A DNA stretch of 64,000 nucleotides from Armatimonadota bacterium (lineage in GTDB: Bacteria; Armatimonadota; Fimbriimonadia; Fimbriimonadales; Fimbriimonadaceae), in the NCBI GenBank assembly GCA_037138755.1, contig JBAXHT010000001.1, positions 1,397,805 through 1,461,804 on the forward strand. The letters run 5' to 3'. Numbering within the stretch: the first letter of the stretch is position 1; each line of letters starts with the position of its first letter. Under the pieces are notes generated by a model. That model was given only the letters and a program-made list of their open reading frames with translations. It searched no databases and was not told the DNA's origin. Positions 55,304 to 63,525 of this stretch are shown piece after piece. The position numbers and the translations under genes are program-made.

Positions 55304-56578
55304 GTGCCTGAGCAGTTGCTTCCGGTGAATGCTGACCCGCGCGAGTTAATGCGCGACCCGGTCGTGCTCCAGGCAATGCAGCTTGCTGACCGCCTCCGAG
55401 AGGCGAAAGGCGAGGCTCTGGAGGCCGACGAGTATGAGGCCATCGCCGAAGCGACCGGCGTCGCTCCGGAATACTTGAAGTTTCTTGAGCAGGATAAGAG
55501 CGTTCGGAAAGCTCGGAACTTCGCGGATAACCTTCGCTCGCAATACTTCGCTTTAGAAAACGACACTCGGCGATACGTTTCGGCTGGAGTACTCGGCACA
55601 TTTACTGCTCTGTTTTGGCGCCTCGGCGAGAAGCTAGATGACCTCACCTCCAACCCGGCTCTGAACTCCCAGTACGGCGTTTTTCAAACGCTGGCATATC
55701 TGTTCATCGCGGGAGCGATCTATAACTCGACGATCACGAAGACCCAGAAAGCGGGTGCGGGTTCGGGTTTGATTTTTGGCGCAACCAGCTTTTTGATGAG
55801 TGCGGTTTTTGGTTTAGTTTTTTTCATCGGGGACATGCACCACACGCCTCCGCTGATCATTCTCTGGGCGGCACTTTGGGCGGTCGTCGGAATCGCGGCC
55901 CACGCGGTCACTCACCAGAAAGGGAAGAATTCGACGCAGGCGACGAAAGGCGTTGAGGCTAGACAAGAGCTCTTGAAGCAGCTCGTTGATCTTCAAGACC
56001 AACTTCGCCAGGGTTCGCAGACGATCACCTTCCTGTCGCTCGACGTTGTTGGTTCGACAAAGATGAAGATCGGGGCGGACAATCTTGCGGTCGAGTTCAC
56101 GTTCAACGAGTATCACAAGTACGTCGAGCGTGTAGTTGAGAAGTACGGCGGCCGCGTTCACTCGACAGCAGGAGACGGCGTGACGGTTGCGTTTGACCAT
56201 GCTCAAAGTGCATTCAATGCCGCAAAACAGATCCAGACCGGAATGGTCGAGTTTAATGCGTTGCGAAACAAACTTGGCGTCCCGCTGGCTCTTCGGGCCG
56301 GAATCCACACCGGTGAGGTTGTTGCGCCGAAGAGCGGTGACGTCACCTCGATCAACTTCGCTAGCGTCATCGACATAGCGGCGCACTTGCAGAAGGAATC
56401 GCCAGTCGGCGGAGTTGCGGTGAGCGATGCAACCGTCGGCACGATCTCAGGTGGCTCGCAAGTCGTTGGGACGGAGCGGGTCTGCGTGCATGACACTTGG
56501 GCGACCATCTGGATGCGCAAGCGAGCGCTGGACAGCTTCCGCCTTAGCGAAACCGCCGCGACCCCCTCACAGGCCTGA
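55304..56578 (+). CDS. Membrane class III adenylate/guanylate cyclase-like protein
   Basis: About 424 residues. An N-terminal cytosolic helical part (to about 85) precedes four membrane helices (about 92-195). The C-terminal class III cyclase domain (about 235-400) keeps both metal-binding Asp: FLSLDVVGSTKMK and GRVHSTAGDGVTVAF. The segment that normally reads VNxAAR (transition-state Asn and Arg) is VIDIAAHLQ here, with Asp and His in those places, so activity is uncertain and it may be a degenerate or altered-specificity enzyme. The ATG of the next gene follows its stop by 2 nt. Confidence 0.85.
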   Translation: MPEQLLPVNADPRELMRDPVVLQAMQLADRLREAKGEALEADEYEAIAEATGVAPEYLKFLEQDKSVRKARNFADNLRSQYFALENDTRRYVSAGVLGTFTALFWRLGEKLDDLTSNPALNSQYGVFQTLAYLFIAGAIYNSTITKTQKAGAGSGLIFGATSFLMSAVFGLVFFIGDMHHTPPLIILWAALWAVVGIAAHAVTHQKGKNSTQATKGVEARQELLKQLVDLQDQLRQGSQTITFLSLDVVGSTKMKIGADNLAVEFTFNEYHKYVERVVEKYGGRVHSTAGDGVTVAFDHAQSAFNAAKQIQTGMVEFNALRNKLGVPLALRAGIHTGEVVAPKSGDVTSINFASVIDIAAHLQKESPVGGVAVSDATVGTISGGSQVVGTERVCVHDTWATIWMRKRALDSFRLSETAATPSQA

Positions 56579-56580
56579 CC

Positions 56581-57372
56581 ATGTTCGGAATCGTTCAACG
56601 CCGCTTACGGACACTCGCAGAATTTGAGGAGGCTTGGAACACGCCGATTGACATTCCCAGTTTTGTGCGCGACCTCGGCGAGCCAGGCTCTCTAAGCATC
56701 GATAGCGGATTTCAGGCTGCTGCCCACTTCATTGGCGGGTCGCTTGAGCGATCTGAATTCAAACTGTTTCGCAATGGTGGGCTGCCTCTTCTTGAGCGGC
56801 GAACGCCGCCTTTACGCGAAGAAATCCTGCTCAAGCTCGGCCCGAACGCCATCCGAGGCGCGTACTTGCCGATTTCATTGGAGCTTCATATTTGTCATGA
56901 AGGTTTGCGCGAGGTTCGAGAACGCTATTGGCTGGGTGCTGGTCGCCCTCCGATCGTTCTGGTGAGCGGGAACATTGGGTTGACCCAGCAGGTGCCCTCC
57001 CACGACATCTGGAATGTCGCAACCGAAGACGCTCTGCGCGAGCTGCTCCATACGATTCGAAATGACGTCCTGCCGTTTATGGAGCTTCTGGATGCTCCGA
57101 ATCAGCTTCGCCGCGCGATATTCGACTTTGAAGCCCCTCTGTTCGATCATGCAACTTCGATTGAGTGGTTGCTAATTGAATTTGGGCGAAAGGATGCCCG
57201 TGATTACGTTCGGGCTTTGATCGATAACGAAGACATCGCAGTTCGCGACTTCTGGTCACATCATGACGAAATCAAGTCCGAAGTCGGTGCGGCAATTAAG
57301 ACCGGCGAGACGGCTCGAAATCTGGCGGTCATTGCGGTTTCGCACGACCTGTTCAAACGCTGGCTGTACTAA
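56581..57372 (+). CDS. Protein of unknown function downstream of the cyclase
   Basis: A 263-residue soluble protein, not recognised. It has no signal peptide, membrane helix or cysteine-rich motif. The first half is mixed (TPIDIPSFVRDLGE, YLPISLELHICHEGLREVRERYW), and the second half is helical with DARDYVRALIDNEDIAVRDFWSHHDEI. It starts 2 nt after the cyclase stop, so the two are co-expressed. It might sense or respond to the cyclase, but nothing in the sequence proves it. Confidence 0.7.
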   Translation: MFGIVQRRLRTLAEFEEAWNTPIDIPSFVRDLGEPGSLSIDSGFQAAAHFIGGSLERSEFKLFRNGGLPLLERRTPPLREEILLKLGPNAIRGAYLPISLELHICHEGLREVRERYWLGAGRPPIVLVSGNIGLTQQVPSHDIWNVATEDALRELLHTIRNDVLPFMELLDAPNQLRRAIFDFEAPLFDHATSIEWLLIEFGRKDARDYVRALIDNEDIAVRDFWSHHDEIKSEVGAAIKTGETARNLAVIAVSHDLFKRWLY

Positions 57373-57442
57373 GTCTTGAGTGCGCACACTCAAAACGCCC
57401 TAACCCGGTAAACTACAGTTTCTACCGCTTAGGACCAAACAA

Positions 57443-59257
57443 ATGGCCGCTCCCAAAAAACCAAGCGTACGAGCTCCGCGCCGTCGCAAAACAGATTTAG
57501 CTTCTTCCACCCCTTCCAACGGCGCAGTTCGCAGTAGCGAACTCATCGTTAACGTCGCAAACCGAGAGACTCGCATCGCCCTACTCGAGGACGGAAAACT
57601 CATGGAGTTCCGTGTCGAGCGCGAAGAACGCGTCGTCGGCTCGATCTTCAAGGGCATTGTCCAGAACGTACTTCCGGGAATGGATGCCGCATTTGTTGAT
57701 ATCGGCCTGGAGCGCAATGCGTACCTGAGTATTGCCGACGTTCTCCCTGAAGAGGGAAGCGACAACTCGCCGGCCGCGGTGCGTCGCTCCGAGCTTCGCC
57801 GCCGCAAGATCAAGGACTTGCTCAAGCCTGGTCAGCAGATCATGGTGCAGGTCACCAAGGGGCCGCGAGGCACCAAAGGTGCTCGGGTTAGCACCCGAAT
57901 CTCCCTCCCAGGACGCGCAGTTGTTCTAATGCCAGAAACCGGGAGCGTCGGCGTTAGCCGAAAGATCGAAGATCGACGAGAGCGAGAGAGATTGAAGAAG
58001 ATCGGCGAAAAGATCTGCCCTGACGGTTTTGGCCTCATCATGCGGACCGAGTGCGAAGGTCGCACCGAAGCTGAGCTTCGCGCAGACGTTTTGTATCTCG
58101 TGCACGTTTGGGAAGAAGTGACCAAGGTTGCCAAGCGCGAGCGAGCACCGGCCTGCGTGCACCGCGATCAGACCCTCTTGTTCCGAACTGTGCGAGATGT
58201 GTTCGGCGAGTCGATCACTCGAATGGTGATTGATGACCCTGACGAGTACGAGAAGGTTCACATCATCGCCAAGGCCGTTGCACCGGCGATGGTGAGCAAG
58301 ATTCAGCTGTATGACCGTGAAGAGCCGATCTTTGAGTTCCAGGGGATTGAGAAGGAACTGGATCGTATCATGCAGCACCAGGTTCCGCTCAAGAGCGGCG
58401 GCTATCTCGTCATCGACGAAATGGAAGCACTGACCGCAATTGACGTAAATACCGGAAAGCACGTTGGCGGCTCAGGTGGACTGTCTGACACCATTCTCAA
58501 GACCAACATGGAGGCATCGGACGAAATCCTTCGCCAGCTTCGCCTTCGCGATATGGGCGGAATCATCGTGTGCGACTTCATCGACATGGAAGATGCCGCC
58601 GCTAAGAAGAGGGTTATGGACCACTTTTCGGCTGGGCTGGAGCGCGACCGCGCCCGAACCAGGATCGGTAAGATTTCGTCCCTTGGGCTTCTTGAACTCA
58701 CTCGAAAGCGCACCGGAGAATCGGTGACTCAAGAAATCACGGAAATCTGCCCGATGTGCCTTGGTGTCGGTCGAATCGCTTCGAAGGAGACGCTCAGTCT
58801 CATGATCGAGCGCGAAATGCGGAATCGACGTGGAGAGCCAGGGAATGCCTTCTTCGTCGAAGCCCATCCCGCGGTTGTCGAAGCCCTGATCGGCCTCGAC
58901 GGCGAAAGCGTTGAGGAACTCGAGCACGAAATTCGACGCGGAATCTATATCCGAGCGAATTTCGATTTTGAGTACGACGAGTATGAGATCACCAGCGGAA
59001 CCCTCGAAGTCTTTGACCAAGAGCTGATGAACTATCGCCGGTCTCAGGTCATCGAGGTGAACGTGAGAAGGTCTGCATTTGAAAACGTGAACCGTTCGAT
59101 TGGCTGGACAGATGATGGATTCTTCATCGAGCTGATCAACGGCCAGGAGTCAATTGGCCACCGTGCGAGAGTCGCGATTCATGACCTACGTAGGTCTTTC
59201 GGCGTCGCCGATCTAATTCAGCCCGGTCATGCAAGTCCTTCGCGAACGATTGCCTAA
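57443..59257 (+). CDS. rng: Ribonuclease E/G
   Basis: A 604-residue RNase E/G family endoribonuclease for rRNA maturation and mRNA decay. A 30-residue basic extension precedes the S1 domain (FKGIVQNVLPGMDAAFVDIGLERNAYL). The catalytic part has GGYLVIDEMEALTAIDVNTGK (catalytic Asp), GGIIVCDFIDMED (second Asp) and the zinc-link CPMCLGVGR. There is no long scaffold tail, so it is RNase-G-like in size. Confidence 0.95.
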   Translation: MAAPKKPSVRAPRRRKTDLASSTPSNGAVRSSELIVNVANRETRIALLEDGKLMEFRVEREERVVGSIFKGIVQNVLPGMDAAFVDIGLERNAYLSIADVLPEEGSDNSPAAVRRSELRRRKIKDLLKPGQQIMVQVTKGPRGTKGARVSTRISLPGRAVVLMPETGSVGVSRKIEDRRERERLKKIGEKICPDGFGLIMRTECEGRTEAELRADVLYLVHVWEEVTKVAKRERAPACVHRDQTLLFRTVRDVFGESITRMVIDDPDEYEKVHIIAKAVAPAMVSKIQLYDREEPIFEFQGIEKELDRIMQHQVPLKSGGYLVIDEMEALTAIDVNTGKHVGGSGGLSDTILKTNMEASDEILRQLRLRDMGGIIVCDFIDMEDAAAKKRVMDHFSAGLERDRARTRIGKISSLGLLELTRKRTGESVTQEITEICPMCLGVGRIASKETLSLMIEREMRNRRGEPGNAFFVEAHPAVVEALIGLDGESVEELEHEIRRGIYIRANFDFEYDEYEITSGTLEVFDQELMNYRRSQVIEVNVRRSAFENVNRSIGWTDDGFFIELINGQESIGHRARVAIHDLRRSFGVADLIQPGHASPSRTIA

Positions 59258-59283
59258 TCTGATCACGTCTTACAAGTGACGTC

Positions 59284-59859
59284 ATGCGCTGGGTGACCAC
59301 CGAAGAGCGAGAAAAGCGGAAACAGTACGCCGTAGGATGCGGCGTACTGTTCGGTGCACTCGTTTCTGTTTCGTCGTTGGTCGTCGGCTATGCGCTTACT
59401 TCCGCTAGCGTTCATCGGGCGACCTTGACCCGTGATCCCATAACCGACAAGGTTAATGATATTGGCGTCGGGGTTTATATCCCAGTCGCGATCGTTATGT
59501 TTTTCGGCGGGATTCTGATCAGCATCGGGACGTTGCTCTACGGCTATTTCCAGGAAAAGAACAAGAACCAAGGGGCTCGCCTCGTTCACGCGAGCTCGCG
59601 AATAATCGCCCGGTTTGCGATTGACAAGAACGGGCTCCTCATCACTGACGAGTCATCGTTCGAGTTTCAGGACAAGTTGCGCTACTATGTGCGGGTTCTC
59701 AGTCCGACTGAAGGTTCCTTAGAGTACGAATGTGCCGAGCCCGTCTTCTTTCAGTGCGGCGAGGGGATGGTTGGTGACATTGAAATCACCGGCCGCTGGA
59801 TAGGTGCATTCCGTCCCTACACTGGGATGGAACAGACTCACGTCGGAGAACGTTTCTAG
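59284..59859 (+). CDS. Membrane protein of unknown function
   Basis: A 191-residue protein with two membrane helices (about 15-38 and 65-88) and a soluble C-terminal beta domain of about 100 residues (RFAIDKNGLLITDESSFEF, EYECAEPVFFQCGEGMVGDIEITGRWIGAFRPY). The layout recalls DUF3592-type membrane proteins but the match is not secure. 26 nt after rng on the same strand. Confidence 0.65.
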   Translation: MRWVTTEEREKRKQYAVGCGVLFGALVSVSSLVVGYALTSASVHRATLTRDPITDKVNDIGVGVYIPVAIVMFFGGILISIGTLLYGYFQEKNKNQGARLVHASSRIIARFAIDKNGLLITDESSFEFQDKLRYYVRVLSPTEGSLEYECAEPVFFQCGEGMVGDIEITGRWIGAFRPYTGMEQTHVGERF

Positions 59860-59889
59860 ACAACCCTACCGTCACACTGCTCTCAAGAT

Positions 59890-60120
59890 TCACGCGTTGA
59901 AGTCTAACCCGTCCGACTTTGGGGAGGCTATTGGGACATCTGGCGTTGCATCTTTTTCGACATCATGGAGTTCGACGACGTCAGATTCCTGAGTCGATCC
60001 TTCTTGAGAAGACCCGCCGGATCCCCGACGTTTATCCTTGGAAGCCGCATCGACGCGATGTCGAAAGTCGTGGCCGAACGTTGAGTTGTACGTTCCATGC
60101 ACTCTTTCGACTTCGCCCAC
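59890..60120 (-). CDS. Small hydrophilic protein after the sigma factor
   Basis: A 76-residue possible gene that begins 7 nt after the sigma-factor stop. Its product is charged and low-complexity (RVDAASKDKRRGSGGSSQEGSTQ, then acidic). Spacing suggests co-transcription with the sigma factor. It is not recognised and could be a chance open frame. Confidence 0.45.
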   Translation of the reverse strand: MGEVERVHGTYNSTFGHDFRHRVDAASKDKRRGSGGSSQEGSTQESDVVELHDVEKDATPDVPIASPKSDGLDFNA

Positions 60121-60127
60121 GCTACAC

Positions 60128-60907
60128 CTACCTGACCCCGATCCCGCCTTCTTGGCGCATAAAGTTTCGCAAGCGGTTCATGGCCTGCGTATGAAGTTGG
60201 TAAACCCGGCTCTCTGAAACTCCTAGGACCTTGCCGATTTCCTTGAAGGTCAATCCCTCAAAGTAATAAAGCGCAACCACTAGGCGTTCGCGTTCTGGAA
60301 GGTGGTCAACTCCTTTGGTCAGAATCCGGCGAATCTCTTTGCCTTCAACTTCTCCGCCCGTGCTGGTGTTTTCATCGGCCAGAAGTTCGATGAACGAGAC
60401 ATGGTCGTCGCCGTCCGAGGTCCCCAGAATGTCGTCAAGCGAGTAGACGTTGGTTCGCCCCATGCGGACCATGAGTTCGCTCACTTCCTGAGAGCTGATT
60501 CCCATCGTCTCGGCAATCTCTTGGTCGGTCGCGGGGCGGCCAAACTTCGTCTCCAAAGCCATCATCGTTCGGTCAAGCGCCTTCAGCTTTTCACGAATCG
60601 AACGAGGGACCCAGTCCTCGTCGCGAAGCATTTCCAAGATTGCGCCCCGAATCAATGCAATCGCGTAAGTCTCGAATTTTACGTCCCTAGTCGGGTCGAA
60701 CTGGTCGACTGACTTAATCAGACCGATGACGCCAGATCCCACCAAGTCCTCGCGATCGAGGCCACCTGGAAGGGAAGTCACCAATCGTCCGGCGGTGATC
60801 TTCACCAGGTACGAATAGTGGTCAATAATGTCGGCCCGGGCACCGGGGTCTTTGAAAACTTTAAAGTCTTTCCAAGCCTTTTGTAGCTGTTCTGCACTGA
60901 GCGGCAT
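60128..60907 (-). CDS. RNA polymerase sigma factor, FliA/WhiG type
   Basis: An alternative sigma-70-family factor of about 259 residues in the sigma-28 (FliA/WhiG/SigB-like) group. Region 2 has YSYLVKITAGRLV, LDREDLVGSGVIGLIKSVDQFDPTRDVKFETYAIALIRGAI and DWVPRSIRE. Region 3 follows, and region 4 is LPERERLVVALYYFEGLTFKEIGKVLGVSESRVYQLHTQA. No flagellar genes are nearby, so the regulon is unknown. The start MPLSAEQLQKAW (60907) is taken rather than 60997, which would overlap the preceding small gene. Confidence 0.93.
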   Translation of the reverse strand: MPLSAEQLQKAWKDFKVFKDPGARADIIDHYSYLVKITAGRLVTSLPGGLDREDLVGSGVIGLIKSVDQFDPTRDVKFETYAIALIRGAILEMLRDEDWVPRSIREKLKALDRTMMALETKFGRPATDQEIAETMGISSQEVSELMVRMGRTNVYSLDDILGTSDGDDHVSFIELLADENTSTGGEVEGKEIRRILTKGVDHLPERERLVVALYYFEGLTFKEIGKVLGVSESRVYQLHTQAMNRLRNFMRQEGGIGVR

Positions 60908-60932
60908 AGCGATTCCAATCCATGGCGGGGGC

Positions 60933-61175
60933 CTAAGCGGCCTTCGCCTGTTCTCCTTCCGTAGTTTCTGCGTCGGCATCCTCGCTTGGAGCACCACCGG
61001 GCATTACAGTTAGTTGTACCGGAACAGACGTAATGGCCGCCCATAAAGCACCGCAACACCATCCAGAAACTAGAGCGACGAGGGCTCTTTGTAAGCACAA
61101 GGCGGGTTCAATATTGCCAAAAATGCCCGCAAGAAGGGCTACAAACCCTGCGAGACAAGCAACTAGTTTCGGCAT
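60933..61175 (-). CDS. Small membrane protein upstream of the sigma factor
   Basis: An 80-residue protein with one or two membrane helices (VACLAGFVALLAGIFG and ALVALVSGWCCGALWAAI) and an acidic tail (SEDADAETTEGEQ). ATG 61175 has GAGG 9 nt upstream. It ends 25 nt before the sigma start, so it is likely in the same operon and may influence the factor's activity; that is context only. Confidence 0.55.
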   Translation of the reverse strand: MPKLVACLAGFVALLAGIFGNIEPALCLQRALVALVSGWCCGALWAAITSVPVQLTVMPGGAPSEDADAETTEGEQAKAA

Positions 61176-61185
61176 ATCGACCATC

Positions 61186-61201
61186 CTCGATGTTCATCGA
61201 G
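61186..61201. promoter_or_regulatory. Inverted repeat CTCGATG-TT-CATCGAG
   Basis: A perfect 7-bp inverted repeat 10 bp upstream of the small membrane-protein start. It overlaps the GAGG ribosome site, so it could be an operator or an mRNA hairpin that limits translation. Confidence 0.4.
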
Positions 61202-61297
61202 TTACTGTTAATACTGCCAGTTTTCCATGCTCCCGTTAGGGTCAAACCTCGTAAAGTTATCAGGTTTTGGGGAGCGAAAGCTGGAGCGGTTGCCCAA

Positions 61298-62065
61298 CTA
61301 AAAACTGATTCGTAACCCGTCATAGGCCAACCGCACATGATCGGGCAATCCAGCTTCGTATGTGTTATGATCAAACTCGTGACTCAGATGGGTTAGATAA
61401 GCCCGCCTAGGCTTGAGCTCCTCAATCACCGCCATCGTCGCTTCGAAGTGAAAATGGTTTGGATGTGGCTCGTGGCGTACCGAATCAATGACCAGAGTAT
61501 CCAATCCCCATAACATCTCAATGGAGGCCGGAGGAATGTGGTTCACGTCCGTAATGAACGCAAAATCGTTGACCCGCACTCCGGTGACGGGATACTTTCC
61601 ATGCATGACCTCAAAAGTGCGTACTTCCAACCCCCCGACGTGGATCACCGCTGGAACATCTATGAGATCGAACCGAGGGACCCAGATCCCGGGTGGCGTG
61701 TCCATAAAGGCATAAGGATAGATCCGGCGAATGTCTTCTTGGTAACGACGAACCGCATAAACCGGGACGGATTTTTCCGCGACCACGCAAATCGAGCGCA
61801 GATCATCCATACCCATCACGTGGTCAGCATGAGTGTGAGTGATAAGAACCGCTTCGAGATCGTAAACCTTCTCGCGAGTCAGCTGGAGCCGCATCTCCGG
61901 TGCGCAGTCGATCTGTAAGTTCCCAGACGGCCCCATGAGGAGGCACGACGAACGAGTTCGGTGGTTTTTGGGATTCGCAAGGAACTCTTCTGGATACCTA
62001 ACGCCAAGCATCGGAACCCCGTTGCTCGTTCCCGAACCCAGAATGATTGCGGTTCCCGAAGACAC
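61298..62065 (-). CDS. PhnP-like metallo-beta-lactamase-fold phosphodiesterase
   Basis: A 255-residue MBL-fold hydrolase. The zinc motif is ITHTHADHVMGMDDLR. GSGTSNGVPMLGV and SSCLL at the N-terminus match the PhnP/YcbX-like phosphoribosyl cyclic phosphodiesterase branch. HLSHEF near the C-terminus supplies the last ligand. It starts 1 nt after the DnaA-N-like gene, so they form a two-gene unit. Confidence 0.9.
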   Translation of the reverse strand: MSSGTAIILGSGTSNGVPMLGVRYPEEFLANPKNHRTRSSCLLMGPSGNLQIDCAPEMRLQLTREKVYDLEAVLITHTHADHVMGMDDLRSICVVAEKSVPVYAVRRYQEDIRRIYPYAFMDTPPGIWVPRFDLIDVPAVIHVGGLEVRTFEVMHGKYPVTGVRVNDFAFITDVNHIPPASIEMLWGLDTLVIDSVRHEPHPNHFHFEATMAVIEELKPRRAYLTHLSHEFDHNTYEAGLPDHVRLAYDGLRISF

Positions 62066-62066
62066 G

Positions 62067-62675
62067 TTAAATCTCTTCGGCTCGTTTCAGAACCTCGAAA
62101 GCGACATACGAACTCGGAATCTCAGTGTACTGAGAAATGCGCTCCAAGCACCGAGCAAAGCTCCTTTCATTCACATCGTCAAAATTCGTCTGCTCTCTGC
62201 GAGCGTCGGCGACGATCGAGACCGCTGCATCAAAAAATCGTCCTCTGTTTTGCGGCAAAGATCGGTTTGCGACTCCGGCGAATTCGCGACTGATCTTCTC
62301 GTAAACCGCTTCCCAAGACGTTTTCGTCTCGAGTTCGGCCTTCATCTTGGCCATATCGGCCTCTTGCATTCGGCGCCGTTCAGCGTCTCTTCGCTTGGTC
62401 AGGTCCCAGTCTTCTTGGCTGGTTCCGTCGATTACTCGGAGCCGGGTCGGCGCACCCAAAGCAGCAGTGGCAGTCGACTCAATCAGCCGTGAAGTGGCTG
62501 GCATTCTCAGGTGTCCCCCAAGTTCTCCTTGTCCACCCGGAACACCGATGACTAGATAGCCGTCTTCCAAGGCGATCGGAACTGCCGAGGAGAGAGCGGT
62601 CCAAACACCGACACCTGTCACTCCCGCCTTCACTTGAGGGAGAATCTTTGGCCACAACTCCGCGACTTCTGCCAT
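62067..62675 (-). CDS. DnaA domain I-like protein, no ATPase domain
   Basis: A 202-residue protein. Its first 90 residues follow the DnaA N-terminal pattern: a Trp in LWPKILPQVK, VWTALSSAVPIALEDGYLVIGVPG, and later RLIESTATAALGAPTRLRVI. A charged helical linker (KRRDAERRRMQEADMAKMKAELETK) and a helical C-terminus follow, with no Walker motif and no DNA-binding domain IV. It might interact with replication or transcription partners as DnaA domain I does. TATACT lies 10 nt before the ATG. The assignment rests on pattern likeness and should be taken as probable. Confidence 0.65.
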   Translation of the reverse strand: MAEVAELWPKILPQVKAGVTGVGVWTALSSAVPIALEDGYLVIGVPGGQGELGGHLRMPATSRLIESTATAALGAPTRLRVIDGTSQEDWDLTKRRDAERRRMQEADMAKMKAELETKTSWEAVYEKISREFAGVANRSLPQNRGRFFDAAVSIVADARREQTNFDDVNERSFARCLERISQYTEIPSSYVAFEVLKRAEEI

Positions 62676-62750
62676 GAGCAACCGGAGTATAGCTCGTGAA
62701 TCGGCAAAAATGCCGACCTCAAAACCGCAATCTCGGGCAATGTTGCGCGT

Positions 62751-62756
62751 TAGAAT
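62751..62756 (+). promoter_or_regulatory. -10 box TAGAAT, leaderless start
   Basis: TAGAAT is 5 nt before the ATG at 62762; no Shine-Dalgarno is present. Confidence 0.5.
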
Positions 62757-62761
62757 CAATC

Positions 62762-63418
62762 ATGGTTTCTCCGCGTTCACTGGTCTGGCTACTCCCTCTC
62801 GCGCTTGCCGGTTGCGCAGGACCCGGTTCAGCTTCGACTGCGGTGTGCGGGCCCGATTCGTTTGTTCCCAACTATGCAACCGAAGTCAACCTGAAGCGAT
62901 GGGAATCTTTGCCGATCAAGGTGTACTTCCAGACGAACACGAACACAGGTGGAGTCAATATCGAGAATGAGTCGCGCAGCGGGTTTGATGAGTGGGAAAC
63001 AGCCCTTGGTCAAAACCTTTGGACTGAGGTGACTTCGGCAGCCAGCGCTAACTTGGTGGTGAAGGTCCAAGCGAGTTCTCCACAGAGCACACTTGCCGAA
63101 ACGACGATCTATTTCTTCTCGGGCCAAAACATTATCAACCGGGCAGAAATGGTGATCTACACCTGGCCTTCGCTGCCCACTGGAGGTTATGCGGGTACCG
63201 CTGCCCACGAAATGGGCCATGCACTTGGTATCAATGGGCATTCGAGTAATGTTGCCGACATCATGTACTTCACCGGAAACGCCACGGACCTGCTGACTCA
63301 AAACGATTTGAACACGCTCAGAACCGCATATTGCGGCTTTGGACTTCTCAAAAGCGCCCCTCCGACTCGGGCGGGAGGCACATTGATTTCAGAAAAAATC
63401 TCCTGTCCTGCACACTAA
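62762..63418 (+). CDS. Matrixin-like metzincin lipoprotein
   Basis: A 218-residue exported protease-like protein. Lipobox LALAGC follows a short signal. The zinc motif HEMGHALGINGHS fits the metzincin consensus HExxHxxGxxH, and a Met follows in ADIMYFTG as the probable Met-turn. KVYFQTNTNTGG and FDEWETALGQNLW match the prodomain-less matrixin core. It is likely a surface metalloprotease. Confidence 0.88.
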   Translation: MVSPRSLVWLLPLALAGCAGPGSASTAVCGPDSFVPNYATEVNLKRWESLPIKVYFQTNTNTGGVNIENESRSGFDEWETALGQNLWTEVTSAASANLVVKVQASSPQSTLAETTIYFFSGQNIINRAEMVIYTWPSLPTGGYAGTAAHEMGHALGINGHSSNVADIMYFTGNATDLLTQNDLNTLRTAYCGFGLLKSAPPTRAGGTLISEKISCPAH

Positions 63419-63429
63419 GATGGCCCACT

Positions 63430-63444
63430 TGGCACGAATCCTGC
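63430..63444 (+). promoter_or_regulatory. Possible sigma-54 promoter (-24/-12)
   Basis: TTGGCACGAATCCTGC carries GG and GC 12 bp apart as in the sigma-54 consensus TGGCACG-N4-TTGC, with one T to C change. It lies about 80 bp before the foldase gene. A chance match is possible. Confidence 0.35.
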
Positions 63445-63525
63445 GACTAGGGTGTTAAACCTATCGGCTGAACCTGCATTGAACCTGCCAGGTACGATGA
63501 TGGGGCTAGTATTTTTACGAGGAAG

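Noticed and set aside
59919-60194. Plus-strand open frame of 91 residues over the sigma-factor 3' end
   Set aside because: Overlaps the sigma gene on the other strand, is Arg/His-rich and lacks start signals, as shadow frames do.
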